This document shows, piece after piece, positions 33,339-47,353 of a stretch of DNA of 64,000 nt. The notes beneath the pieces are model-generated. The model saw only the letters and a program-made list of their open reading frames with translations. It ran no database searches and was not told where the DNA came from. The DNA comes from Citrus sinensis. Lineage: Eukaryota; Streptophyta; Magnoliopsida; Sapindales; Rutaceae. The position numbers and the translations under genes are program-made. Numbering within the stretch: position 1 is the stretch's first letter; each line of letters starts with the position of its first letter. The stretch is from NCBI RefSeq assembly GCF_022201045.2, contig NC_068564.1, positions 6,510,001-6,574,000 on the forward strand, given 5' to 3'.

Positions 33339-36094
33339 TCAGTTTTGCTTTATTTCTTGAAGCATTTCGACTACCTTTTTCATTTTTGGCCGTTTGGCTG
33401 GAGTGCTGTCAGTGCAGAGTAAGGCTACCTTTAGAGCTGTGAGCATTTCTTTCCTCCAACCAAAAGAAACCGTGCTAAGTCTTGCATCCAGTATCTGCTC
33501 TGGGGTTTCTCCTCTTGCAGGAGCACCATGAACCCACTTCACCAAATCTACCCCTTCACCAAAGTCCTCCTCAACAGGTAGTCTCGTTGTTAAGATCTCT
33601 AGCAATACAACTCCATAGCTATATACATTTCCTGGTGCTGTAACTTGCATTGTATATGCATATTCTGTAAAGAATGCAAAAATAAACATGAAAACCATGA
33701 GCCAGAGCAAGCGACAGAGGAAGATTGAACAATAAATTACAACATATAAATACCTGGCGGTATATAGCCAAAGGAGCCAGCAACAGCACTGATACTTGCG
33801 GTACCTTTTGAAGGATCTAAGAGCTTTGATATTTCAATCTCCCCAAGCAAAGGCTTGAAGTCGGCATCCAAAAGGACATTACCCGAGGAAATATCAAGGT
33901 GGATAATTGCCACATGATGAAGGAATGCTAGCCCTTCTGCAACTCCAATGGCAATGGATAGTCTTGTAGGCCAGTCAGGTCGATAATCGGGTTGCTTTGT
34001 AGACTCATGAAGAAGTTGTGCAAGTGTCCCATTTGGCAAGTAATTGTGCAGTAGAAGAGCAACATCTTCATAAATTACAAATCCAATTGGCCGCACTAAA
34101 TTATCATGACATAGCTTGCTTAGCTTTTCAAGCTCCCTAATCATCTTATTCTGGTGATGAATTATAGTTCTGTCCATTGATTTCAGTCTCTTCACAGAGA
34201 GGATCAACCCAGAAGGCATAACAGCCTTATAAACCGTACTAAAAGTTCCACAGTAGATCATATTTGAATCCTTCATTGTTGCTTTGACAACAGCATCAAG
34301 ATCAATTGCCTGTCTGAGATTCTCAACCAAGACATTCCCTGCTATTATTGATGGCTGGCTACTGGCTCCACTATCAGCAACGTCAGCACTTTTGGATGCT
34401 TTCTCTTGTCTCTCCCTCATCATAAAGAGCAGAACAACAACTGTCACAGAAATAAATACTGCCAAACCAGAACCAACAACGGCTAGAATGATCCTGTATG
34501 AAACTCTGTGACGGTAATTTTTACTGTCAGGACCATTGGCGTTTCCACATGAAAAGCTCAATGGCTCTCCACAAAGCCCTTTATTACCAAAAAAGCTCGA
34601 ATTTGGGCTCTTTTGGAATGGCACAAAGCTTGGAACGGGGCCGGTAAGCAGATTATTTGAGAAATTAACTTCTATCAAGCTCAACATGCCTTTTAGCGCA
34701 GATGGAATAGTACCTGATAGCTGATTATTAGAGACATCAAAAGAAACCAACTTGTCGAGCTTCCCCAACTCAGGAGGCAGTGATCCATGGAGGTGATTGA
34801 AGCTCAGATTTAAGGCTATCTGCAGATTCCTGATATGACCAATCTCAGGAGGGATACTTCCCGTCAAATAATTACTGCCAATATGCAACTGAAGCAGTTT
34901 CATACAATTACCAATCTCATGAGGTATCTCCCCTTTTAATGAATTTTGACCCAATAGCAAGTATTGCAATCTCGACATGTCACAGATTGCATTTGGTATA
35001 GTTCCATTGAATCTGTTATTACTTAGATCAAGCTTGTTCAGATTCTTGCATGCAAGAATAGATTTTGGAATCTCACCAAACAAGCTGTTTTCATAAAGGA
35101 TCAGCTCTTGTAGATTTATTAGTTGCCCAAGCTCCGGAGGAATTACACCAGTAAACCCGTTTGAAGCTAGATTTAGGAGAGTGAGATTGGAACACTGAGA
35201 AAACTCCGGCACAATCTCACCTGAGAGATTGTTATTGTCTGCTTCAAAGTATGTAAGGCCGCTAACATTTCCAATAGCCCTGGGAATAACTCCGACGAGA
35301 TCATTGTTCCCAATCCGTATATTGGAAAGGCCTTTGCAATGACCAACTAATTCAGGAATATCACCAGTAAGTCTGTTCTGAGTGAGAACCAAAACTTCAA
35401 GCTTCCCTGAAGCAAAAATGCTCTTTGGAATTGGCCCTTCGAGCTGGTTCGAATGAAGGTTCAGCAATTCAAGTTCAGAAATAGAACCTAGATTATCCGG
35501 AATTTCACCAACCACTTGATTTTCATAGGCGGTAAACACTCTCAAATTGGTCAAATTACCCACCCAAAAAGGAATAGAACCATTCAGCTTATTGCTAGAA
35601 ACTTGAAAATCCTCCAACTTTTCAAGACTCTTAAGCTCATCAGGTATCTCTCCCCCCAGCAAATTATTGGAGAGATTAAAAAATCTAAGGTTTTTGAGAC
35701 TACCCAATTCTCTAGGGATGACACCTCCAAACTTATTCAATGACAAATCAAGAAACTCAAGCTCAGATAAGTTCCCAAAAGCAGATGGTATTGTACCAGA
35801 AAAGGCATTGTTAGAAAGATCAAGCCGCTTCAATGCTTTAAGCTCAGAGACTAAAGTGATGTTACCTCGAAGCTGAAGTCTGGAAAGATCAAGCTTCACC
35901 ACAAAAGCTTGATTCAAGTCACAATCAATGCCCTTCCAGCTGCAGAAGTTTGTGCCGTTGACACCCCAACCAGGTACAACAAGCTCCTTGTTGATTGCCA
36001 GCAATGTAGGTTCATCATTTAACTGAGCAAACACAAGCTGAGATTTTGATAAAACCCCAAGGAGTAAAATAGACAAGAAGCATAAAAATGCCAT
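33339..36094 (-). CDS. PXC3: LRR receptor-like protein with degenerate kinase domain (PXC3-like)
   Basis: Two exons on the minus strand: 36094-33754 and 33664-33339, phase 1 intron, 888 aa, essentially the family length. Signal peptide about 1-23, LRR cap with FCSWKGIDCD, then about 18-20 leucine-rich repeats to residue about 505, a transmembrane helix at about 531-556, and a kinase-like domain at about 605-885. The intron falls in the kinase domain just after GSFGYIPP. Catalytic signals are altered: no clear glycine-rich loop (YCGTFSTVYK), a Lys in LSVKRLK, HLDISSGN in place of HRD, and GEI in place of DFG. It is therefore likely a pseudokinase that signals through partners. PXC proteins are co-expressed with or related to vascular PXY/TDR receptors. 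Whether this copy binds a peptide is unknown. Confidence 0.92.
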
Positions 36095-36810
36095 TATTGA
36101 ATGTCTTTTTGCGGCTGGGATGATTATACTACTTCAAGGCAGAGAGCTCAAAGGGCCATAACGACCCTTCAATTTTGTTTATTTGATCAAAGAATCAGAA
36201 GTTCATACCAAATCACTCAAGTTTGGTCACAAAACACATTTCAGATTTCTAAACCAATCCCTTAATTGCAACCCCATTAAAGATTTTGATCAGAAGACAG
36301 AGAGACCCACGTCAAAGGAAGAGAAAATAAGAAGCAAAGAAACAAGAAAAAACAAACAAAAGAGCCCACAAAAAATGAGTGCATTACAGAACATGGGTGG
36401 TTGCATATTTGCATGCAGACAAATCAGCCATCTTTTTAATGAGACACAACAACAGCAAGAAGAAGAAGAATGACTCACAAAGGCAGGACTTGAGTAATGT
36501 GACTGAATGAATGAATAGGGGTAACACTGTGACAGAGAGCAAAAGAAAGTGAAGCTAAAGAAAAGGGAAAAAGCAAAAGAAAAATAAAAACAGTACAAAT
36601 AGTACTCAGTGTCTGTGGATGTATGCGTGATGTTGAGTTGGTGTAACACAGATGCTGTTGATTGGTGGGTCTGAAAAAGAATGAGGGAGAATTCTGGTTT
36701 TGTAAAGGCTGTTCACGAGAAATGTGCAGTGATGAGTGAATGAAGTGAAGCCAAGCCCTGCACTACGCCCTCACTGCATCAAATTCTCTCTCTCTCTCTT
36801 TCTAATGAGA
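36095..36810 (-). promoter_or_regulatory. 5' leader and promoter region of the PXC3-like gene
   Basis: On the minus strand this is the sequence upstream of the start codon. A (CT)n tract on the plus strand at about 36784-36803 reads as GA-repeats on the gene's strand. GA/CT tracts near transcription starts are common in plant promoters. The stretch 36290-36640 contains short open frames of biased composition that look non-coding. No TATA box was assigned. Confidence 0.4.
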
Positions 36811-39800
36811 CTGCAAAGTTTTTATGATGTATATAAAAAATGGTACTCCCAAGAATACTAATATGCTTTTAAAAGTATTCACACCAAAAAAAAAAATAGC
36901 ATTCAAGGACCGTCCCCACAATTTTTGGTACCATAATAGTGGGCATAATTAGAGGACGAGAGAAAAAAAGAAAAAAAAAATCATGGCATGAGTAATAAAT
37001 TGAGTTTGAATAGCTCAACATTATCTTAAGAGCATGTTGTGAGTTGTTCACTGAGTTGTTACTACATTACCATACTCCCACAGCTTTGACACTGTTGGAT
37101 AATAATCAGGTATTATTCACTTTTTAATTATACGACGATGTTTAGATAGTGAGATACATAATTTTATAAGTTATCATAATTAAATCCTTAAAAACATTCA
37201 TATTTTGCACCGTATCCTATGCACATAATATTTATTGAACAAAGCAAATTTTATTACTCTAAATATTTAAAAAAAATTCTTAAAAAATCTAAACATAAGA
37301 AAAAAAAATTACATTTTAGTTTTATTTTTTAGCTTAATCATAATTTTATAGACAGTCCCAAAAAGAAATTTTACTAGTAAAACCTTTTTTTGATTAAGAG
37401 CATAGTTTCCACGCTTTTTTTTCTGTAGTTATTTTTTTTTCTCAAAAGATGACCAAGGTGAACAAAATATAAATTAATTTTTTTTTTTAAATATGAACAA
37501 GGTGACAATTTTCCTAATTTTTTAAAGCCAGTCCCCCTAGAAATAATGCCCACAAGCTATTACATTCATAGAATCATATCAATCCATTGTAAAAATTTAT
37601 TAGTATTTGGACCATCTTCAATCTTTCCCTCACAATAACTTGATTCAGAAACAGAACAATTTATCCCCACAGATGCAGTTACCAAGGGTATGTACATAAA
37701 AACCTAGGATTCCTTCTATTGTGGGGTACATGGGCAGATGTTATTACATATGATGATGTATTATTTTGCAATAAAAATATCTTTCTCTTTTTTCTTTTTT
37801 TGTTTTTTTAAATTTTTGAATCTATTTTTATAATATAATGATAAGTTGATAACCATCAATTCTTATATGAATCAAATTTTCTATTAATAGCGAATACAAA
37901 TATTATAAACTTTCCAGACAAAACTAAACCAGCTTGCTAATTAAATGGCAGAATTTCTGGGATATGCCTTTTTCTTTTTTCCCTGAGCTGTCACATTCAG
38001 AGAAGGTCCTTGTGCAAGAAAATTAAAAAGATCTTGCTCCCAAAAAAATAAATAAATAAAAACAAAATAAAGCAAGATGATTAGATACATCCTGGTTTTA
38101 TCTCTAATTTTCGGACAAATAACTATTTGTTGGTCTTAATCTGTCGATATTTTGTACGTTGCTTAATTAACTTGTCATTGTGTGATGTAAAGAGATATAT
38201 GTTAGCTTTATGTACAAGGTGATAGCCGCCACATATCCTTATTCTTGTCTTATGATGTTATGCAAAACGTATACTTGTATTTATGTATCATAACGATACA
38301 TATGTGTGTGTGTGTATAATTCAAAGAAAAAAAATCATATATATAAAATTAAGCATCAACTTGTAACAAAAGAAATATGTTAATGATGGACAGCTAGACC
38401 TTCAATTAACTTACAATTTAATCTTACAATGCAAGCGTTTATCTATTCTCTGTTAAATTGTCAAAATGAGTTAAAAAAATGACACAATTATTATCTATAA
38501 CAAAAAAAAAAAATCATAATTTATATCAAATTAGTATTCTTCAAGAGCTGTTTCAATATATGTAAATTGATACTCAGATAATATCATGTAAACTGACACC
38601 CATATAATGTTATATAGCGGTCACTCAATTATCAAAATTTTATATTCGAGAAAATTGAGAAATATTTTTTTACCAGCTTTGTATTGTGTTTAATTATAAC
38701 TACTTATTAATTGGATGGTTCTCGCCTCTTCATTTTAAATGAGAATTAGATATTAGAATCTCTTTACGAGACAATCAAGGTATTTCTTTCAATACAAAGG
38801 AGTAGACAAAAAATAGATCATCTAAGCTTAGAAATTTGGACTCCATACATTTTAGTTTGGGCTCATTCTACTAAATGGTATAAACTTAACACAAACGTTA
38901 TGTATTCAAATCGATACACACAAAATCACACTCAAAAATCAAAAATAGAGAGTTTAGTGGTTTCCAGCACATCTTCAGAAATTTGAAGTCCTTATCTCAC
39001 AGCCACAATACAATACTGGTCATTAATCTCGGGGCACAGGGCTTAAACTATCAAAGCACATATTGGGAAAAGACAGTACTTAAAATAAAAGGGAGGCAGA
39101 AAAGCTATAGTAAAAACAATACCCAAAATGACAGGACACTCCAAAATATACACAATGGAGGAACAGCAGAGAGTTACACAATGCTGAGTGGCAGAGTCTT
39201 GTGTATACCTCCATGTATATATTAATTAAGGTTGTTTTAATCTCTTTTGCAGAATCTTGTCGCCCTAGAAGTGCTAATTTGTTTGGCTCTGTGTCCTAAT
39301 TTTTAAAGCTCTCTTGGAATGCACACTTTGTCCTTTAATTGTTCTTCCCCTTTTACTCTTTCCATTATTATTTAATTTAAGATTATATATAGTAATGTTA
39401 TTGTGTGGTATCTTTCTTTAACTTTAAATGGATTATCAAGTTTTCTACTCTCGTCAAGTCAAAAAAGGACCTGAATAATAATAATAATAATAATAATACG
39501 ATATAATAAATTAGGAGAATGCCTTTCAATGTATTGTGTATCATTTTTATGGTGAATATGATTTCATTTATGCATTTATGCGCATCTCTCAATTTTCTTT
39601 TGAAATATTAACTTACAATGTTTATAACTAATTATATTGTAAATAAGAATGTGATGGTGTAATTTAAATATTTAAACTAAAAAAAGTTGGATCTACCTCC
39701 ATACTTACCATAACAATTCAATAGAAAAAGTGCAATTCACCATGAGTATCCAATACCTTTCATAATTATGGGCTAAAAGTTCAAAGATATCTTTCAAAGT

Positions 39801-41204
39801 TTTTTTAATAATTCCAAATAAAAGATGTTCACCCTATTTTCAAAGGAAAGAAATGTCCATTTCTAGAATAAAATTCATTATATGAAATTATTAAAACTTC
39901 ATAACATCCTTATTATTATTTCGAATAAATTTTTATCTTTCCCTTAAGTTTTCTTACAAATGTCGTCCGATTCATAGAATCGCTTTTCTTTTTCGTCACT
40001 TTAATTAAAACAATTTCTACTCTGATTACTTCTAGCAAAAAGAAAAGAAAAAAAAATCATATCTAGCATCTATTTTCCATAAGATCATAAAAATTGAAAA
40101 ATTCTCATCACCATGAGCAAAAATAACCCAATAATTGAAACAAGAATTTCCATCAAATGTGACTTCATTTGTTACTTAGTGAATTATTGAAGAACTCATG
40201 TCTCCAGTCTTCACATCTTGAAGTCCTTTCCTTTGCTTAAACGGAGGAAAAAAAAACAATGAAAAGGGAACCAAAATTGAATTATTTCATATGGTCTGTA
40301 GGACCCTCAGTAATGGGTAATGCTTGTGGCTTCTCACAGACAAGTAGGGTCTGGACTGGATATGTCTGTGTGACAGTCAACTGACCCCCACCATATTCTT
40401 CAAGAATATATCATATAAAAATATAAAAATTATAATAATATTAAATATATAGAATGTTTATATTATTCACATTCAATTTTGAAAAATACTTCATCTATAA
40501 GGACTTTTAGTTAAAAAAGAACAAAGACAACATTATGAATGATTGAATGCCTTAGCACCTTTCACTTATGACTAGAATGAAAGCATTGCATACAACAATA
40601 CTTGATGAATTGATCAATCTAACAAAAGGAAAAAAAGAGCTCAATTTTCAAATATGGAGATAATGATTGTAATTGACTTTCCAATTTTACTTTGCATTAA
40701 CTTTAATCTTTACGTAATAACCAATTTAAATCTTATTAATTAAATTAGAGTAAAAAAATAAACTGATGAGGCAGAAATTATGCAGGAATTCAAGGATTTT
40801 GATGGATAGGTGGAGTACAATCATGTTGCATTCCATTACAATGTGGCATCAATTCGAAACACTGAAGGATTCCAATGATAAAAATTTTTGAGTTGCGTGA
40901 GAATTTAACAATATCTTCAGACAAGAAAACTTTTTTATTAGCCGACCGTCTTACAAATTTATGTCAAAATTTTAAATAAAGATAATCTTACTTTTGTGCC
41001 AGTTTATCTTCTATTTTTAAATATAAAAGATAAGTATTGTTAAATTTTATTTATTTATTTTATAATATTTTAAGAGCGAAAAAAATAAAACAAACACCTT
41101 GAGGGAGTAGATTCTTTTTAAGAAACAATAAACATAAAAATTTTAGTATGTTCATGGGTTTTGAGAATTATAAGTATATGAATAATGATCTTTTTTTTTT
41201 TATC
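36811..41204. other. Long AT-rich intergenic region
   Basis: No host gene seen. Contains an (AAT)n tract at about 39474-39498, a short (TG)n near 38304, and scattered poly-A and poly-T. The open frames here are short and of biased composition. I could not define transposon ends in this stretch. Confidence 0.45.
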
Positions 41205-41212
41205 TAAGCAAA

Positions 41213-42188
41213 TAGGGATGACATTGGGGAGGGAAGGGGAGGGGCCCAACATCCCCGTACCCATCCTGATGTTTTGGATATGTCCTTATTCCCTCCTTGT
41301 CTTCGTCAGAATTGCTTGAGAGGATTCTCGTCTCCTCCGTGAATAATAACAAGAGATCCTTGAGGATCCCCGACACCCGAATAATTAATATCTTTTTAGT
41401 TTTCAAACTTAATTTAATCATATTAACTTAAAAATATATGAAATAAAATGAGAATGATCTTGAATGAGCCTTATTTCATTCTACTCCTTCAAACTTTTGG
41501 TATGTATATATAATATTCAAATAATGATTTTCAAAACAAAAATCAAATAATGTGATTTTTATACAATATTGACGTGATTGTCATCCACGAGTAATGATAC
41601 CTGCTAATCATCGACTATGGCGCAACAAAGCTGCATGTGTGGTTACTAGTTGACATTGCGATGAGATAGGCTACTTGACCATTGACAACGTGACGTACTA
41701 CTGGGCTATGATAAGATGAAGACGAGTTGGGTACTTGCTACTGCACGGATAATTTGGAAAGGACGAGTAAGACTGTGAGAGAGTGATTTGCAGTTTGATT
41801 TATGAGTTATGAGCTTGTGTGATTGTGTGCTTTTGATTGTAGTTAAGTATAAATTATATTAAACATTTTATATTAATTAATATTTATATTATTTGTATAA
41901 ATATTTTGATATTTTTTATTTACACCAATATTTAATATTTTATAGTTTAAAACTTATTATTTATTCACTAATAATTATAGAAAAATAAAATAAAAAATTA
42001 AAATTAAAATAGGGAAATGGAGAGGGGATGGAGATTCCACTTCATCCCCATCCCTTCCCCAAATAAGTAATTGGGTAAAAAATCACCATCATCACTTTCC
42101 CGAATAAGAAATTTGGGTATAAAATCGTCCTTGTATCCTCCCCAAATGGAAAAAATCTCTGTCCCCATAGGAATTTCTGTCATTCCTA
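41213..42188. mobile_element. Non-autonomous hAT element, 976 bp, 8-bp target-site duplication
   Basis: The ends are TAGGGATGACA and TGTCATTCCTA, an 11-bp inverted repeat with one mismatch. Both sides carry the same 8-mer TAAGCAAA (41205-41212 and 42189-42196). An 8-bp duplication and a TAGGGATGACA-like end are typical of plant hAT elements. Subterminal regions are rich in GGGGA/TCCCC words (for example GGAGGGAAGGGGAGGGG on the left). Open frames at both ends come from these words; there is no transposase. Confidence 0.92.
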
Positions 42189-42196
42189 TAAGCAAA

Positions 42197-45138
42197 TCTA
42201 AATTTTACAAGATATTTTCATACATATGGCGTATGTATTTTTCTCAGTATATTAACAGAATTTTCTAAATGTTTTTATTTTCGTTTATGAACCACTAACT
42301 ATATGATTGTATTCATTTAAATAAGATGTCAAATATCATGAGAATCCTGACCCGTATAGTAAAGCGAAGCTCGAATTTAACATGTTTTTTGTTGGTTGGC
42401 TTGATTTTAATATAGATTAGAGAAAATATTCATTTCTTAATAATGCTCTGATTAGGTTAGGATGCTATGCCATTGCCACCTAAAGTAACAGTGAAAGTTG
42501 ATAAAGGAGAAATGAATGCAAGTGATGATAGCATCATTAGTATCATTTTCAACATTGACTGCGCAGAAAAGGCTCAAAGGGAATTGCCTGTTTGTAAAGC
42601 CAATCCCTCCAACTATGCAACAACAATAAACAACTAAGCTACTAATTAAAGTTAAGTACTGTTGTCAATACCCACCAACCATTGTGATTACTGAATTAAT
42701 TAGGTTGATGATATCTTGATTACTATGCTGCTTTTTTTTCTTAGGAGAAAATAATATGAACTATATAACATGACTAATATTAAAAGAATTAATTTGTATA
42801 AATTTCAACAATGTATGTAATTATACAAGAGATTCGAGATGAATTAGAATGAAATTAATTAAAAGGGGGTCTCTTTGTCTTTGACAATATTAAGTGAAAT
42901 GGCACCTTCATTCCATCGATAAGATCCTGCAATTGTACTAAATAAGATCCAAAACCCACATTGAGACTTTCCTTTAACTTTATTTTAACTTTCCAAAGAC
43001 ATGACTCCACTCTCCCACACTCAACCAATGGCATGTGGATGGGTGATGGTTGTGGGGAAGCCACTTTTGGTGATTGTCATCCTTGTAACCACAAAAAAGA
43101 AAAGAATAGAAAGTTAAATGACTGAAAGAAGCTAATTTGAAAAATTGAATAAAAAAAGGAAAAAGGAGGGAATTTTGACTGTAGAATCTCTATTGATTGT
43201 GATTGGGTTCTCTCTTTACTAGACATGCATCATGAGCCTTGTATCATGTATTGTCTCACCTGTAACTGGCATCGAGGGGCCTTTCTCTCTAGCCTTTGTA
43301 TTTTCTTCTCTTATAACTTTTTTTTTTCTTTCTTTAAAAGATTTTTATTTTTTCTCTTTCCACAAATCACCTGTTTCATGTGATATGATATCTTGTGTAC
43401 AACGTGAAACTCTTCATAAATAATTTCAAATTAGACGTTTGATGAAAAATATTGAAATATCATTGTTCCTTTTCTTACATCAGAACTCTTTTATCAAACA
43501 TAAACACTTTACTTTCTATCATTGTGTAACATTTGTGTTTAGTTGTGTTATGGATGAACGTGGCGACGAAAATGACCCTTTAAACTGTGAGTATTAGGGA
43601 TTGTCAAAACGTATGGGCGGGCTTATATGTTTGGGGCTAGACCAGGCTGGGCCTAGTCAATGGGCTTAATTTTTTAATTCCTTTTTCTAAATACACCCAT
43701 TATTAATTCTAAATGCACTCTTGTAAGCTAAAATCATAAGATTTAATGTAAAAATTAAAAAAAAAGTTAAATTTATTCTGTTCCTCTAACAAATTATTAA
43801 AACATTTAAATTTTATTTATAAAATCTGTGCTTATAAAATGCCTGGCTCGGCTCATCTGCCATTGAGAATTGCTATTAATTGTATAGACCAGCAGTAGCC
43901 CAGGCCCATTTATATTTGTTCTCCTAAAACCAAAAGGACAGCCTGCACCAACTTTATTTTTATTACAAAAGTTAGAGCATTGTCAACTCGAGCCGCATGT
44001 GTGTTTGTGTTTCTACATACATACATACATATGTATATAATCATTCTCTAATTTATTTTGTTGAGGTGAGAATGCATACTAATATTAAAAAATATAAATT
44101 TTAATAAATTAGAGACAATAATTTTTTTTTAATCTTCTAGTGACATCCTATCTTTATTAAAATAAGGATACTCACTAAAGAATTATAATTAATATATATA
44201 TATCCCACTTAAGACCACTTAATTCCATAAATACCCTTATAATAATTAATCATATCGAAAATATATCAGTTTTGCTTTGCTGGTCTCTCTGTTCCTGGTT
44301 CCTCTATTAACTCTTTGATTAGTTTGATATCGAAAATCAAACAGCTAGAATACAATGTTATACTCCCAATAGAAAAAGAAATGTGAAAATTAGCTCTTTC
44401 AACAGACTTCCTTGACAATAAATGAATTGAAGGCCTTCCCTTGGTGCCATATCTTAGATATGCACCAATGAGTAATGTGATTAATGCTATGCTTGCAAAT
44501 TAGAATAAGTTTAAAAACAAGGTCTTTATCCTAAATGACGTGGCACTTGTAGTAATCATATAAATGATCTTATAAATCAAGTGTACGTCGTAGTGGTAGT
44601 TATTAATTTGTGAATATAATTTTGTATTGAAACTTTTCATGCGTAGCATCATTGTAATGTCAATAATTTGAAAATAAAAACACAAAAACTACATAATATT
44701 AACAATAATTTGAACCACAAACTATTAAATTTGAAGATAATGAAATTAACGAAAATATATGTCGTAAGTAACAAAAATATATCATAATAATTTAGACTAT
44801 ATAAAATAGCATGTATAAAATAGCTGGATCTCTTATTTTCATTTGAGGCATTATGTATTAATATTTGTTTCTTATTTGCCACATCTGATTTTTTTTCTTC
44901 ATGTATTTTAAGTTTTTCAAAAGGTAGGAGTGAGCAAAGTTTAAATCATTTTTTTTTTTAAATTCTCTACTTTCCTATGATTTGAATTTGGATGACTAGC
45001 CAAATAAAAGTACTTGAAATCTATTCAACTAAACCCCTAAGGTCTTGTCACATCTAAAATTGGCTTATCCTTCTTAATTTACTAATTTTATCACTGAAAA
45101 AGTAGAATATGGTGGTAACTAGATGATTCATGGGATCG
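42197..45138. other. Intergenic DNA with diverged dispersed repeats
   Basis: No host gene seen. A segment at about 43600-43925 begins and ends with GGGC-rich words (GCTGGGCCTAGTCAATGGGC, CAGGCCCATTT) and shares TTGTATAGACCAGCAGT with about 23170. It is probably a member of a MITE-like family. From about 44840 to 45138 the sequence matches 52450-52770 (see separate entry). Confidence 0.5.
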
Positions 45139-46186
45139 TATATAATAGGGTAATTTTTACCCCGCACCCAAATGTTTTGACATACAGCACAGCGCACCCA
45201 ATTCTTTTGCCTATGAGCACCGCGCACCTATTTTTGTTTATTTTTCAGTTAACTGTAACGGATTAGGGTAAAATTGGAATAACGCATGAAAATTTTAAAC
45301 TAAAAAAATAGATAAACTCGTTGTTTGCGCCAAAATAATTTCACATCATTGAGCTTATGTTCACTGCGTTTGCGTGTGAGACCAAGAAGCATGGCCACAC
45401 CTCCATTGATGCCAAAATCGAGGAGGTGGGTGAAGAAGGATTGGCGCGAAAATCATTCACATATGATGTACAAGGAAATTATTTCAGCCTTTAAATACTT
45501 TTTTATTACAGCAGCGTCAACTATTGCTCTGTTTCGAAGATCTGCTCAATTTCTAAGACAATAGTTGGTTTGAGAGTTTAAGGAAAGTGAATCTACTGAG
45601 CGTGCTATTGAAGAAGTGGAGGTCAGTTTAATTTCTTGCTCAATTATTTTAATTTATTCCATTTTGTTTGCATGTCAATTATTTAGACATTTTTAGCTGG
45701 ATTTTGCTTATCTATAAAACTTGAATCATTGTTAATCAAATCAGCTATAATTTATGCCTCAATGTGGTTTGTGAGTTTAAGTTATGTTGCCTTATACCTG
45801 AATAATGTGGTGTTTGCGTTATTGATTTCAATTTCTATTGATGATTTTGAGTATACATATTAGTGGATGAAAGTTTTTAATTAGGATGATTGGTCACGCA
45901 TATATGTCATAGCAACTGTATTTTTTTGGGTTATGATTGTACTGTAGATCAGTAGTAGTAGTGATTTTTAGGTTTATATTAGTGATTTGGATATAAACGG
46001 TAGTGCTTTTGTTGTAAATGATAGTGATGAAGATCCAGTGTTACTGAATTTGATGTAAAAGTTAGTGGTTTTTGGCTAAATATCTTAGATAAATATGATG
46101 CTTATGCAATCAAATCCAATACTTATGCAATTTACACCATGTTTATGATAAGTAATTAAAAAATAAATGACTATTCCAGGTGAAAA

Positions 46187-47353
46187 ATGGATGATGATGA
46201 TATTACAACTGTTCTTTGTACATTCAAGGGCAAGACATATAATGTTGGTGTAATTGATCCAGATAAGTTTAGTAAAGTTTCTGTAATTAACAAGGTTTTA
46301 GTTAGAGTGTATGGAAGAAAGATGAGGCCTGATGAGAAGTTTACACTAAGTGTTTGGGTACCATGGGTCTATAAGGAAGTAGAGATTATGTCTGATCATG
46401 ACTTAATATTCCAGTTGAGAGAGCATAATAAGATGTCGTTCTATTGCATGCAATTGTTTATTGAAGAAATCCATGTACTTCATGAGTTTGTACCTAGAAG
46501 GGCTTTGTTTCAGCACTCACCAGAAGGAAGCTTACAAGGGTATGCTGAAACAAACTTTCCAGCCACTACTGACCTGAACAAACCTTATACACATGCTACA
46601 TCCACCAACACAAATCCTTATGAAAATGACAGTAATGACCATTCAAACCATGAAACTCCTGTGAAGAACACCAGAAACATAATGATGCATAACGTTGCAC
46701 TTGATAGCATCCAATCACAGACTAAACCACATGTACCAGCATATCAGTCCACACCAAAATTTGTTACCAAACCAGATACCAACCCTGACCTATATCAAGA
46801 CTTTTTGGATACCTATTTCAGATCATCACCACAATAGAAAACACCATCAGCTGCCCAAACCAATGCCGAAAATAGTGATAGTGATAACATATCTTCATTT
46901 GGTACAGATAAGACTCCTACTGAGCAGCTTCAACAAAACTTTGCCATCTCTTCTGAGTTGTCCCCTTTTTTGCACCAACATGGTTCAATCCAGCAACATG
47001 GACAGAATGCATCCCAAAATGAACCTATACCTTTTCACCAACCTGAGTTCTCATCTCAACCAATAACTCAAAACCCTCAATCATAAGTTACTATAGAAGG
47101 CCAAAACATAACAAAGAACCAGCAGACTGAATCTAACAAAAGCAAGATTGGCAATCAAGCAGGGCCATCAGGAGCAAATGAAGTCATTGGCAAGAGCATG
47201 AATGAGGTCATATCTGTAGCTCCATGGGTGGGTGAACAGGGAAGAAAAGTAATGTCAGCCGTTGGATTAACCTTCAGCAGAGAGGATGAAGTCGACAACT
47301 ATACTGGAAGAAAGCATTTGGATAAAGAGAAGGCACCAGCCTTCCCTTTGTAA
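46187..47353 (+). pseudogene. MuDR-type transposase N-terminal region, broken
   Basis: One frame runs from ATG 46187 to a TAA at 47351-47353 (389 codons), broken by a TAG at 46835-46837 and a TAA near 47083. The start (MDDDDITTVLCTFKGKTYNV, then VYGRKMRPDEKFTLSVWVPW) resembles the PB1-like N-terminal domain of plant MULE transposases. An Asn/Thr/Pro/Gln-rich linker follows. The last part (VGLTFSREDEVDNY) recalls the start of a FAR1-type DNA-binding region, where the homology ends. No DDE catalytic domain follows, so it could at most make a truncated 216-aa protein. Confidence 0.7.

Noticed and set aside
36183..36649. Open frames on both strands upstream of the PXC3-like start
   Set aside because: Biased composition (Glu/Gln/Lys-rich on one strand, Ser/Phe-rich on the other) and position in the leader/promoter; no domain.
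41200..42268. Proline/glycine-rich open frames near 41.2 and 42.1 kb
   Set aside because: They come from the GGGGA/TCCCC-rich subterminal parts of the hAT element and run across its borders.
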